Shown: positions 1 to 6,861 of the stretch, piece by piece | How positions within the stretch are numbered: position 1 is the first letter of the stretch | Layout of the letters: each line of letters opens with the position of its first letter | Assembly (NCBI RefSeq): GCF_027486195.1 | Contig: NZ_JAIXPP010000067.1 | Location: forward strand, 1-45,524 | DNA: 45,524 nt | Source of the DNA: Novosphingobium sp. | GTDB lineage: Bacteria > Pseudomonadota > Alphaproteobacteria > Sphingomonadales > Sphingomonadaceae | Direction: 5' to 3' | Position numbers and translations under genes: made by a program | Notes under the pieces: model-generated | Seen by the model: the letters and a program-made list of their open reading frames with translations, nothing else | Databases searched by the model: none | What the model was told of the DNA's origin: nothing

Positions 1-191
1 GTGACCTCGCCCAGACAATCGCAGGCGAGCCATTTGTGATTCTCGCGCGCTGTCACGACGAGGGAGACGCAGGCCCGGTGATCGGCCTCGTTGCCATGGC
101 CCGTGTACCAGCGGACCAAAGCTGCTCGCAGACCGTCGCCAATGGCGACGCGCCCGGTGCTACCTGTGGTGTCCTTGGCCACCAGCCACAT
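1..191 (-). CDS. Hypothetical protein, N-terminal part (runs off the left edge)
   Basis: The reading frame opens with ATG at 191 and stays open to the window edge, giving 63 codons of an N-terminus. A GAGGG Shine-Dalgarno lies about 8 bases upstream of the ATG. The visible protein starts MWLVAKDTTGSTGRVAIGDG and ends with a Cys-Asp-Cys pair. I do not recognise the family. It is divergent from the gene at 257, and the 65-base gap between them contains a candidate LexA box and a dyad, so the two genes probably share a control region. The frame has GC-rich third positions like its neighbours and covers its stretch better than the opposing plus-strand frame at 36-242, which has no good start signal. 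Confidence 0.55.
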   Translation of the reverse strand, partial: MWLVAKDTTGSTGRVAIGDGLRAALVRWYTGHGNEADHRACVSLVVTARENHKWLACDCLGEV

Positions 192-218
192 GGTCCGACC
201 CTCTTGACCGCCCCTTTT

Positions 219-244
219 GTTCACTCTATGTTCGTCACATAGAG
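219..244. promoter_or_regulatory. Candidate LexA (SOS) box overlapping an inverted repeat
   Basis: GTTC-N7-GTTC, the alphaproteobacterial LexA operator pattern, occupies 219-233. It overlaps a perfect inverted repeat CTCTATGT-N5-ACATAGAG at 224-244. The site sits in the short gap between two divergent starts (191 minus, 257 plus), where a shared operator would be expected. An eight-base pattern should occur about once per strand in a window of this size by chance, so position is the main support. Confidence 0.4.
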
Positions 245-256
245 GAATTCTGTCTT

Positions 257-754
257 ATGAACAAGGTATTCGATCTCGGCCAGTTCGACCTCGATCTGAC
301 GCTCCGCGATGCATCGCTTGACCCTCTTGTGTCGCCTACGCGGCGCTCGCTCGCCAACGCGTCCATCGGCGTCGAAGCGTTCGATGCCTATTATTCTGCG
401 CGCGAACTCTACGAAGCGCTGCAGGGGGTGTTCCAGGGCACGCCCGGTGCCAAGAACAAGCTGACGCAAGTGCTGTCGTGCCAGTGCGACGATTATCAGC
501 GCTGCCTCTACTACACGCTTGCGGGGCGCGGCATCGTCCAGATGCTGGATGATCTTGAATGGCTGCTCGAGATCCTGCGCCCTCGCTGCCAGATGTCGGG
601 GCAGCTCCTGCGTTCAGGCGAACGGCCCGCACCGCAGATCAATCCTTATGTCGCGAGTGAGCCCGACGGGCCGGTTCCGGCACGTTCGGCCGACTTCGTC
701 GAGGGACCCTCGTGGTATCTCGATCCGTCGCTTGGCGGCCTTATCGAAGACTAG
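257..754 (+). CDS. Hypothetical protein, 165 aa
   Basis: This is an acidic soluble protein with no signal peptide or membrane segment. It starts MNKVFDLGQFDLDLTLRD and has a Cys-Gln-Cys-Asp-Asp-Tyr segment around residue 75, followed by a hydrophobic helical stretch containing GIVQMLDDLEWLLEIL. I do not recognise the family. The ATG at 257 is preceded by GAGGAA, a reasonable ribosome site with slightly long spacing. A LexA-like box and a dyad lie immediately upstream, so SOS or plasmid-regulator control is possible. It is followed by the convergent RES toxin gene. Codon use matches the surrounding backbone genes. Confidence 0.7.
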   Translation: MNKVFDLGQFDLDLTLRDASLDPLVSPTRRSLANASIGVEAFDAYYSARELYEALQGVFQGTPGAKNKLTQVLSCQCDDYQRCLYYTLAGRGIVQMLDDLEWLLEILRPRCQMSGQLLRSGERPAPQINPYVASEPDGPVPARSADFVEGPSWYLDPSLGGLIED

Positions 755-788
755 GCAGGCATCTGCCTGCCGGCCTTACCGCCAGAAA

Positions 789-1283
789 TCAGGGATTGCG
801 CAGGCCAAGCCGGTCGTCATCATCTACGAGCGAGATACGCCCTTCCCAGTCCCATAGGACGAGGTTGAGAGCGTCGGCGGGAGCGCCGCGGGCATAGCTT
901 GGAACGACGATACCGACATAGCCTTGTGCAATCGCGGCCTCGGCCAAATCCTGCGTCGGCACTGGCTGTCCTGAGATCATCCGGTCCCGCCACGAAGGGT
1001 CAGCGAGCTCCGCTGGCGCCATGGCGAAAGGCTGCAGCGCGGCTGTGTCGCGGCCATCCAGCAAGGGCCCGATGTCGGCCTGATAGGCAACCAGGGTTGT
1101 CGGCTGCAACGTGCCGACCTGATTGGCCTCGCGCAGCGCCGTCTCGGGCGCGAGCGAAGTATAGAGCGCAGGGCGCCCCATGCGATTGAACCGTCCACCA
1201 AACCGGGCAGCCCCCTCCCCCGAGAGCGGTTCGCGGGACCAGACCGGATTGTGGGCGCGGTAGAGCAGCCCGGTGAAGTGCAT
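789..1283 (-). CDS. RES-domain toxin of an RES/Xre toxin-antitoxin pair
   Basis: The 164-residue protein is a full-length RES-domain toxin. The RES signature is visible: Arg9 in LLYRAHNP, the ARFGGRFNRMG loop at about residues 26-36, and a Glu in SLAPETALREA. Members of this family degrade NAD+ by ADP-ribosyl transfer or NAD+ phosphorolysis and are held inactive by a partner with an Xre/MbcA/ParS toxin-binding domain. That partner is encoded directly upstream, only 4 bases separating its stop (1288) from this ATG (1283), so the pair is one operon with the antitoxin first. Its likely role is plasmid addiction or abortive defence. The family call is firm; the exact NAD+ chemistry is inferred. 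Confidence 0.92.
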   Translation of the reverse strand: MHFTGLLYRAHNPVWSREPLSGEGAARFGGRFNRMGRPALYTSLAPETALREANQVGTLQPTTLVAYQADIGPLLDGRDTAALQPFAMAPAELADPSWRDRMISGQPVPTQDLAEAAIAQGYVGIVVPSYARGAPADALNLVLWDWEGRISLVDDDDRLGLRNP

Positions 1284-1287
1284 GCGC

Positions 1288-1638
1288 TTAGGCGTGAATG
1301 CCGGCGTCGACGGCGTCGATATAGGTCAGCACGTCATCGGCCCGGTTGCTCTGTACGAGCTGCATTGCGGTCTGGCCCGAGAAGCCCGGCAACGGCTCAG
1401 AGCGGTACCAGGCATAAGCCAGCAAGGCCGACCCGAAGCGCGGTTCGACCTTGTTGAGGACCTCGACCATCTGGCGAAGGCGGCGTTGGGTACGATCCGA
1501 CGCGATCCGGTCCTTGCGCTGGATCGCGTCCTTGCCGAGGCCCAGCGAGCGTGCGAGTTCGTCGCTGGTCGTGCGCAGCGCGTCGACGATCTTGCGCGGA
1601 GCAAACGCGCCGTTGTCAGCGTAGTTCTGAATCGCCAT
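1288..1638 (-). CDS. Xre/MbcA/ParS-type antitoxin of the RES pair
   Basis: The 116-residue protein matches the antitoxin partner of RES toxins. It has an N-terminal helix-turn-helix-like part (about residues 15-60, with DALRTTSDELARSLGLGKDA) and a C-terminal toxin-binding domain with the typical segment running from VLNKVEPRFGSALLAYAWYR to the LPGFSGQTAMQLV region. It should bind the toxin and repress its own promoter. The ATG at 1638 has a GGAG ribosome site 8 bases upstream. An 18-bp perfect palindrome 20 bases before the start overlaps the -10 element, consistent with autoregulation. Confidence 0.9.
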   Translation of the reverse strand: MAIQNYADNGAFAPRKIVDALRTTSDELARSLGLGKDAIQRKDRIASDRTQRRLRQMVEVLNKVEPRFGSALLAYAWYRSEPLPGFSGQTAMQLVQSNRADDVLTYIDAVDAGIHA

Positions 1639-1657
1639 TGCAAAGCTCCATAAATTC

Positions 1658-1692
1658 TGACGCTATATAGCGTCATTATTTGCGGCATTCAA
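1658..1692 (-). promoter_or_regulatory. Promoter and palindromic operator of the RES/Xre operon
   Basis: Reading the minus strand, TTGAAT (1692-1687) and TATATA (1669-1664) are separated by exactly 17 bases, a good sigma-70 type promoter. The -10 box is the centre of the perfect 18-bp palindrome TGACGCTATATAGCGTCA (1658-1675). A repressor bound there would block RNA polymerase, the expected autoregulation by the antitoxin. Confidence 0.7.
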
Positions 1693-1720
1693 GCCGCCGG
1701 ATGGATGGCACCGATATGGG

Positions 1721-1921
1721 TCATAGGACGACAACTTGCAGCTCGATTGCACCGGGAGGGTTCTCCCCCGTTGGCATCACACAGAAGGGCTGGAGCGCGT
1801 TGCTGGTTCTGACCACAGCATGGCTCTTGCCCGTCTTCGCGCTCATCCGGATGGCGACGCGCTCGGCATTGGCCCGCCCGCAAAGGATGCGGCGGCGCGG
1901 ATCGAGGCTGGCAGAAGTCAT
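1721..1921 (-). CDS. Small hypothetical protein, 66 aa
   Basis: This is a short basic protein starting MTSASLDPRRRILCGRANAE, without a recognisable domain. It begins 15 bases after the stop of the 1936-2559 gene on the same strand, so it is probably the last gene of that operon. A GAGGG motif lies about 12 bases before the ATG, rather distant. Third codon positions are G/C-rich, as in neighbouring real genes, which favours this frame over the overlapping ones. Function unknown. Confidence 0.5.
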   Translation of the reverse strand: MTSASLDPRRRILCGRANAERVAIRMSAKTGKSHAVVRTSNALQPFCVMPTGENPPGAIELQVVVL

Positions 1922-1935
1922 GGAAAAGGCCCTCG

Positions 1936-2559
1936 CTACTGGGCTGCCGGGAAGAAGGTCTTGATCTTTCGGGCCGGACGGATGACCTCGAAGCGCCGCT
2001 CCATCAGCCGGGAGATGCGGTAGGCCCCGACGCCGTCGGGCGTCCGCAGCTCGATCTTGTTGCCGCGCTTGCTGACCCGGAATTCGCGGTGCTCGCTGCC
2101 GTCGGTAAAACGCAGCGGTTCGGGAAGCCGCAGGATGTCGCCGTCAGCGACCTTGCGCTCCTTGAGACGCAGCATGGCGTAACACCGGTTCCGCCAGTCC
2201 AGGGCATAGGGGTGTGAGGATGAGGTGAGCAGTTCCAGGATGCTTCGCGGGCAATTCGCCTCGACGGGGCCGGATTGTTCATCCATGTCCTTGTACCCGA
2301 AGATCAGGCCATCGGCTGCGTTCGGGTTCCAGCGGACCAGGCAGATAACCGCCGTCACGTAGAGCCTCTTGCGGTCTTCGCCGTAGCGCTCGACGGCTGC
2401 ATAGTAGGTGCTACCGGTGAAAACGCTCTTGAGGACCCGGCACCCCCGGAACGGAGCATCTTCGCAGGCCTCCCGTTCGTAGGTCAGCTGATCGTCGAGA
2501 TAGGCTTTGGGCGTTTCATGCCCTCCCATCCCTGCGCGGTGCATGTAGAGCCAGCCCAT
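1936..2559 (-). CDS. DUF6927-like plasmid protein, 207 aa
   Basis: The N-terminus, MGWLYMHRAGMGGHETPKAY, is a very recognisable opening of an uncharacterised protein family common on sphingomonad plasmids; I recall it as DUF6927, a label from memory rather than a search. The protein is soluble, has conserved aromatic and Cys residues in the first 60 positions, and ends with a basic segment. No catalytic motif is evident. An AAGGA ribosome site sits 7 bases before the ATG. It lies 11 bases after the stop of the 2571-3212 gene and is co-transcribed with the unknown genes on either side. Confidence 0.75.
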   Translation of the reverse strand: MGWLYMHRAGMGGHETPKAYLDDQLTYEREACEDAPFRGCRVLKSVFTGSTYYAAVERYGEDRKRLYVTAVICLVRWNPNAADGLIFGYKDMDEQSGPVEANCPRSILELLTSSSHPYALDWRNRCYAMLRLKERKVADGDILRLPEPLRFTDGSEHREFRVSKRGNKIELRTPDGVGAYRISRLMERRFEVIRPARKIKTFFPAAQ

Positions 2560-2570
2560 GTGCGTGTCCT

Positions 2571-3212
2571 TCAGATGAGCCCCGGCTGAGCCGGAGGTGC
2601 GATTTGCAGTTCGCGGGCGATCCGCGCTGTGAGTGCCGGAATGTCGGCAAGCGCGGTGATCGGAGCCTTGCGCATGACCGCGCCGGGGGGCTTCCAGAAC
2701 GGGTTCCGCCAGGCGAGACCCGGTTCGCCGAACCGCTCGGGGCTGATGCGGATGTAGACACCGTCTGCTTCGAGCACATGCTCACCGGCGAGAGCCTCCT
2801 GCGAGGTGTAGTAGCTGATGCGGTAGGCGGAATGATCGAGCCCGATCCCGGCTGCGATCTGGCGCAGCGCGCGCGTACCCTCGCGCCGGTAGTGGCGCAG
2901 TTCTTCAGGACGATAGTCGATCCCGCGCTTGACCAGCGCAATGATCGCAGGTCGGTGTTTGAGCTCGCCGAGGCGCTCGATGCACTGTGCCCGCAAGCTC
3001 TGGTCGTCGGCCTCGCAGGTTGTCGGCCTTCCGTCGGCAATGCGCTGAAGGTGGCGAGTGAGGAGCAGAACCGCGGGACAGGTGGCGACCTGCCGGCCTG
3101 CGAGGCGCACATCATCGACGGCCTCGTTCAATGCTCGCAGCGCGGTCTCGAACGTCGTCAGCCCATCGGGCTCGAGCGCGCGGCGGTAACGATAATCGAT
3201 GTCGCAGGACAT
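2571..3212 (-). CDS. Hypothetical plasmid protein, 213 aa
   Basis: I chose the ATG at 3212, giving MSCDIDYRYRRALEPDG, because it has a GGAAG ribosome site 6-7 bases upstream; a start nine codons earlier would lie inside the dyad at 3225-3242. The protein is soluble and rich in Arg and Ala. A middle segment (HRPAIIALVKRGIDYRPEEL) is followed by a region mentioning an aromatic pair (ISYYTSQEAL) and a C-terminal part with helices. I do not recognise a domain. It is part of the minus-strand backbone operon, with a purine-rich box and dyad directly upstream that may control it. Confidence 0.7.
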   Translation of the reverse strand: MSCDIDYRYRRALEPDGLTTFETALRALNEAVDDVRLAGRQVATCPAVLLLTRHLQRIADGRPTTCEADDQSLRAQCIERLGELKHRPAIIALVKRGIDYRPEELRHYRREGTRALRQIAAGIGLDHSAYRISYYTSQEALAGEHVLEADGVYIRISPERFGEPGLAWRNPFWKPPGAVMRKAPITALADIPALTARIARELQIAPPAQPGLI

Positions 3213-3224
3213 GCGGCTTCCTTT

Positions 3225-3260
3225 CCATTGCAAGTGCAATGGCCTCCTCCCCCTCCCCTC
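3225..3260 (-). promoter_or_regulatory. Purine-rich box plus dyad upstream of the 2571-3212 gene
   Basis: On the minus strand the tract GAGGGGAGGGGGAGGAGG (3260-3243) is followed immediately by the perfect inverted repeat CCATTGCA-AG-TGCAATGG (3242-3225) and then by the ribosome site. The same AGGGGAGGGGGA core is found at 6765-6780 and 11110-11121, and a related tract at 22895-22920. The ATTGCA/TGCAAT half-sites also occur in the putative parS palindromes, with a different spacer. Confidence 0.45.
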
Positions 3261-3651
3261 AATGCAGACTGCGGTGATGTTTCCCTGAGCTTCTCAGGGA
3301 CAGTGGCTCATAGATCATCGGCCGTAAGAGAGCCCCGGGAGCGACCTGTTCGAGGATTCTCGCAATCGCCGAGACCGCAGCGCCAGCCTCGGTTGTCTTG
3401 ATGACCAAGGAGCCGTCCTGCCCCGGATCGGACACCAGTGACCAACCGGGTTCTCCTTTGCCGAGGAGGCTCTCCAGGACCGCATGACGGTTCCGCCCGG
3501 GGAACAGCACCCCAACATGGTCGCCGAGCGCTGCGCCAATGTCTGCAGAACCTCCGCTCGCAAGGTCGCTGGCATAGCGGCTCAGCTGCGCAAGCCGCAC
3601 CGCGTCGTCTGCGGTTGGCTCAAGCGTAAGCCGGAACTGGCGCCTCTTCAT
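3259..3651 (-). CDS. Hypothetical plasmid protein, 130 aa
   Basis: The ATG at 3651 gives MKRRQFRLTLEPTADDAVRL and is preceded by GGAGGAAG at good spacing; it lies inside the 3' end of the ArdC-like gene, overlapping by 32 bases, which indicates translational coupling. The protein contains a basic N-terminus and a mixed alpha/beta-looking centre. I do not recognise a family. The stop codon at 3259-3261 abuts the purine-rich box. It probably belongs to the same transcript as ardC. Confidence 0.65.
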   Translation of the reverse strand: MKRRQFRLTLEPTADDAVRLAQLSRYASDLASGGSADIGAALGDHVGVLFPGRNRHAVLESLLGKGEPGWSLVSDPGQDGSLVIKTTEAGAAVSAIARILEQVAPGALLRPMIYEPLSLRSSGKHHRSLH

Positions 3652-4558
3652 GGGCTTCCTCCGCAGGTTCACTCTCATAGCCCGAATAGGCTGCAAGCAG
3701 GTTGAAAGCCTGATCGGCCTTGGCGGCAGCCGTGATGATCGCGGTCTTGTCGGATTTCAGGATATCGAGCCAATGGGCGATGTAGCTGGCGTGGCTTTCA
3801 TGGAGGTCTGCGGGGAGGCCCAGCTCATAGCAGATCCGGGCACTGACCTGCTCCGCGACCAGTTCCTCGAAGGCGTAGGCCTTGTCGCCGAACCGCTTGC
3901 CGAATGTGCGCGCGAGCCGCGAGGGGTGCCCGCTCCAATGGCCGAGTTCGTGCGCTTTGGTGGCGACATATCCGTCCTCGGTGCGGAAGGCGCCGCGTTC
4001 TGGAAGCTGGATATAGTCTCCGCCCGGAGAGAAGAATGCACGGTCACCGCCATGGCGGATATCAGCAGGTATCGGAGCAAAGAAGGCCTGGATGGCCGCT
4101 GCCTTCACAGAGGGTTGCGGCGGTGCTTCGGGGACCGGACTGGGATAGAAATGCGGCGGCAGGCCTTCGATCTGCGAGGCATTGAAAACGCTGTAGGATC
4201 GCATGAACCGGATGGTTTTCGACGTCTCCTCGCCAGTCGCCTGATCTACGTCGGTCTTGCTAGTGCTGTTGAAATAGATGCTCGGCTCGGCCGTCTCACC
4301 CTTGCGCACTTGCCCGCCCAGTTCCTGAGCCTGACGATAGGTCATCCAGTAGCGCGAGGCGTAGCCGAAGCAGTCGGCGACAGCCCAGAGATAGAGGCGA
4401 TTGATCCCGGTGTAGGGCAGTCCGCCTGCACGCAAGGGCGCGCCCCCTGCCCCGGTCTTTTTCCAGGGCCGCCGCCAGGGCATTGTGCCGGCCTCGATCC
4501 GTGCAATGATGAGATTGGTAATTTCCTGCGCGACATCGCGCTTTGGTCCGCGGCGCAT
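3620..4558 (-). CDS. ardC: ArdC-type antirestriction protein (ssDNA-binding domain plus zincin metallopeptidase)
   Basis: The 312-residue protein has the two expected parts. The N-terminal ArdC-like ssDNA-binding domain (about 5-130) contains IARIEAGTMPWRRPWKK and the YTGINRLYLW motif. A C-terminal zincin-like peptidase has the metal-binding HELGHW at residues 203-208. ArdC proteins enter or act early in recipient cells and protect plasmid DNA from restriction. I prefer the ATG at 4558 because AAGGG lies about 8 bases upstream; an in-frame ATG at 4564 would leave only two bases. It lies 82 bases after the ParB-like gene and overlaps the next gene, consistent with an operon. Confidence 0.9.
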   Translation of the reverse strand: MRRGPKRDVAQEITNLIIARIEAGTMPWRRPWKKTGAGGAPLRAGGLPYTGINRLYLWAVADCFGYASRYWMTYRQAQELGGQVRKGETAEPSIYFNSTSKTDVDQATGEETSKTIRFMRSYSVFNASQIEGLPPHFYPSPVPEAPPQPSVKAAAIQAFFAPIPADIRHGGDRAFFSPGGDYIQLPERGAFRTEDGYVATKAHELGHWSGHPSRLARTFGKRFGDKAYAFEELVAEQVSARICYELGLPADLHESHASYIAHWLDILKSDKTAIITAAAKADQAFNLLAAYSGYESEPAEEAHEEAPVPAYA

Positions 4559-4640
4559 CGGCATTTCCCTTCGTGGAAGAAGAAGGCCCGGCCACTCGAG
4601 TGAGCGACCGGGCCAGGACATCAGGAGGAGGGTGAGGCGT

Positions 4641-6719
4641 TCAGGCAGCCACTGCCGTGTCTGTGGCGGCGCCTTCGGGTTCCTCTTCGGCATCCGGCAG
4701 TGCGACCACCCCCTCGATCGCGTCGATGTCGGCCTTGCCGTCTTCGGAGGCATCAGGATCAGCGCTTTGTGCGCCCTCCGGCATGGCCGCACTGAACTTC
4801 ATGGCCTCGGGCAGCCAGGCAAGGGCGGCTTCCTTGACCTCCTGCTCGATGATCGCCTTACCGGCGAAGATCGTCTCGCACGTCTTGGCGAGGTCCGCCT
4901 TCTTGGACGCCGCATAGCGCGCAGCGAGGTCACTTCCGCCAACCTCGGTCAGCGCGGCGAGGCAGGAAGTCTTGCTCACCCGGTCGAAGAAATTCTCGGC
5001 AGTCGGCCGCCACAGAGCCGCAACGTCGACATCGAGCATCGACCCAAGCACGGCATGAACCGGATGATACTCGGATCCATAGCCCTTCTTGGCCTCGAGC
5101 GAGAGCGCCACCGCATAGGCAAGCCAGGCCGCCTTGGCGTCGTCTTCGAGGTCGCGGAAGGCGATGAAACGGGCCGTAACACTGCCCTGCTCCTGCCACG
5201 CCTTGTCGAGACCATCCTCGGCCTCGGCGAGAATACCCTCGGCCGCGGATTGCGGCACCTCGCCGATCGCAGGATCGCTCGGCCGTCCCGCCTTGATCGA
5301 GGTGCCCTTCCCCTCATAGCTGCGATTGTCTGCAAGCGCGAAGATGGCGAAATCGAGGGCAAGCCCCGGATCGCCGAGCAGGCAGGCCGACAGGATATTG
5401 CGGCGCTGAACGGCGAGCTCGTCGAACAGCCTCGCGCTGATCGGCTTCTCGCTTCCGGGTGCGATCGCCTCAGGCCGTGCGGGAGCACCGCTTGCGCGGC
5501 TCCCTGAGGTCGGTGCCTGCTCTTCTGCCGTCGCGGTCACATTGCCTTGGTCATCGGTCTCGAACGACAGCCGCTTCTCGCTGAAGTAATCGGCCTCGAG
5601 AACCATCTCGCCGCGGGTGGTGAGCACGAGGAAGCGGCCGACTTCACTGCGCCATTCTTCGGGCAGCTCGCGAACCGGATTGTTGAGGTCGCTGCGTTCG
5701 GCATCAAGAGCCTCGTATTCGGCCTCGAGCTTTCCGAAATCGACGTCCTCTTGCTCTTCACCTTCATCGAAGATCGCGTTGATCTCATCTATCCGGGCAT
5801 CGATCTCGTCGATGCGGGCGCGCGCCGTTTCCGAGAGGGGCACGGGCGGGAGCCGGACAGCGGAGACGCCCATCTCGCTTCGCGCCTGCCAGGAATTGCT
5901 GGCGGCCACCGGGCTGATCCAGGCGAGACCGGTCTCCGAGGTCAGGCGCTCGGCTTCCGCTTCCATCTTTTCGGAGGCGAGCCGGTGCGCGATCTCGATA
6001 TCGATCCAGCGATCCTCGCCCGCATCGCTGAACAGATCCCGCTCGACCTTGCCGCCGGCAGCCACATAGGCATCTTCGCCGATCAGAAGCGCGATAGGGT
6101 CATTACCGCGCATCGAGCCGGTGGCGACCATGCGGCGAATGGCGTCGGCGCTGGGGTTGTAGGCATGGCGCATCTGCTCGAAGACGCGGATCTGCACTTC
6201 GTGCTGGTCGGTCGCAGCATAAGCTTTGGCGATTTCGAGGGTGATGTCGCCGGCGGCGAGTGCCTCGAAGATCGGCGCTGCCAGATTGGCAAGGCGCAGC
6301 CGGCCTTCGACGAACCGCTGGGTGAGTCCGAAGCGCTTGGCTACGGCCGCGATATCGCTGCCTTCCTTGATGAAATGCTGAAAGGCGCGGCATTCTTCAG
6401 CCGGAGACATGCCGACCCGCTGGAAGTTCTCGGCGAGCGAGGCTTCGCCCGCCGTCTCTTCGCTACCCTCGAGCAGCTTGCATTCGACTTCGGCATCCGC
6501 AGCCCAGGCCCCGCGATCGATGATCATGCCAATGGCCCGCAGGCGGCGGCCACCGGCGATCACCGCAAACTGGCCGCGCTTCTTGCTCTTGGTCACCAGC
6601 AGGTTCTGCAGGAGGCCGCGGGCCTCGATGTCCGCAGAAAGCTGCGCGTCGTCTTGGTCGTTGCGTGTTTTGCGCACGTTCGCATCGCTCAAATAGAGCT
6701 TGGAAAAGGGAATCAGCAT
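4641..6719 (-). CDS. Large ParB/RepB/Spo0J-family protein, 692 aa
   Basis: The N-terminal third is a ParB/Srx-type nucleotide-binding fold followed by a helix-turn-helix. GGRRLRA is at 56-62, ENFQR at 97-101 (the CTP-binding signature region of ParB proteins), and a probable HTH is at 122-143. The remaining ~450 residues are acidic, include a coiled-coil-like stretch rich in Glu and Asp (about 325-370), and are absent from ordinary partition ParB. The ATG at 6719 has AGGAG 8 bases upstream. A separate, normal-size ParB with its own ParA is encoded at 26395, so this one probably serves something other than partition. It sits between a methyltransferase-helicase fusion and ArdC, and homologues on plasmids commonly keep such company. 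Confidence 0.88.
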   Translation of the reverse strand: MLIPFSKLYLSDANVRKTRNDQDDAQLSADIEARGLLQNLLVTKSKKRGQFAVIAGGRRLRAIGMIIDRGAWAADAEVECKLLEGSEETAGEASLAENFQRVGMSPAEECRAFQHFIKEGSDIAAVAKRFGLTQRFVEGRLRLANLAAPIFEALAAGDITLEIAKAYAATDQHEVQIRVFEQMRHAYNPSADAIRRMVATGSMRGNDPIALLIGEDAYVAAGGKVERDLFSDAGEDRWIDIEIAHRLASEKMEAEAERLTSETGLAWISPVAASNSWQARSEMGVSAVRLPPVPLSETARARIDEIDARIDEINAIFDEGEEQEDVDFGKLEAEYEALDAERSDLNNPVRELPEEWRSEVGRFLVLTTRGEMVLEADYFSEKRLSFETDDQGNVTATAEEQAPTSGSRASGAPARPEAIAPGSEKPISARLFDELAVQRRNILSACLLGDPGLALDFAIFALADNRSYEGKGTSIKAGRPSDPAIGEVPQSAAEGILAEAEDGLDKAWQEQGSVTARFIAFRDLEDDAKAAWLAYAVALSLEAKKGYGSEYHPVHAVLGSMLDVDVAALWRPTAENFFDRVSKTSCLAALTEVGGSDLAARYAASKKADLAKTCETIFAGKAIIEQEVKEAALAWLPEAMKFSAAMPEGAQSADPDASEDGKADIDAIEGVVALPDAEEEPEGAATDTAVAA

Positions 6720-6732
6720 CTCGGTCACTCCT

Positions 6733-6780
6733 GATCTGCTCCCGGCCATCACCGGGGCACAGATCCCCTCCCCCTCCCCT
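6733..6780 (-). promoter_or_regulatory. Purine-rich box plus stem-loop before the large ParB-like gene
   Basis: On the minus strand AGGGGAGGGGGAGGGG (6780-6765) runs into an interrupted stem-loop whose arms are GATCTG (6733-6738) paired with CAGATC (6760-6765) and CCCGG (6741-6745) paired with CCGGG (6752-6756). The ribosome site and ATG follow. It is the second copy of the box-plus-dyad arrangement in this operon. Confidence 0.45.
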
Positions 6781-6861
6781 TGTTTGTCGGGTTCAAGCAT
6801 TCAAGATCCTGTGCACTTGTCGCAGTCACCATGGGTTCAGCGCCTTCGGTGCTGCCTCCCA

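Noticed and set aside
5547..6734. 395-codon plus-strand frame opposite the large ParB-like gene, and a 470-codon frame at 6700-8112 opposite the helicase gene
   Set aside because: Antisense shadows of strongly supported genes, no ribosome site and no family resemblance.
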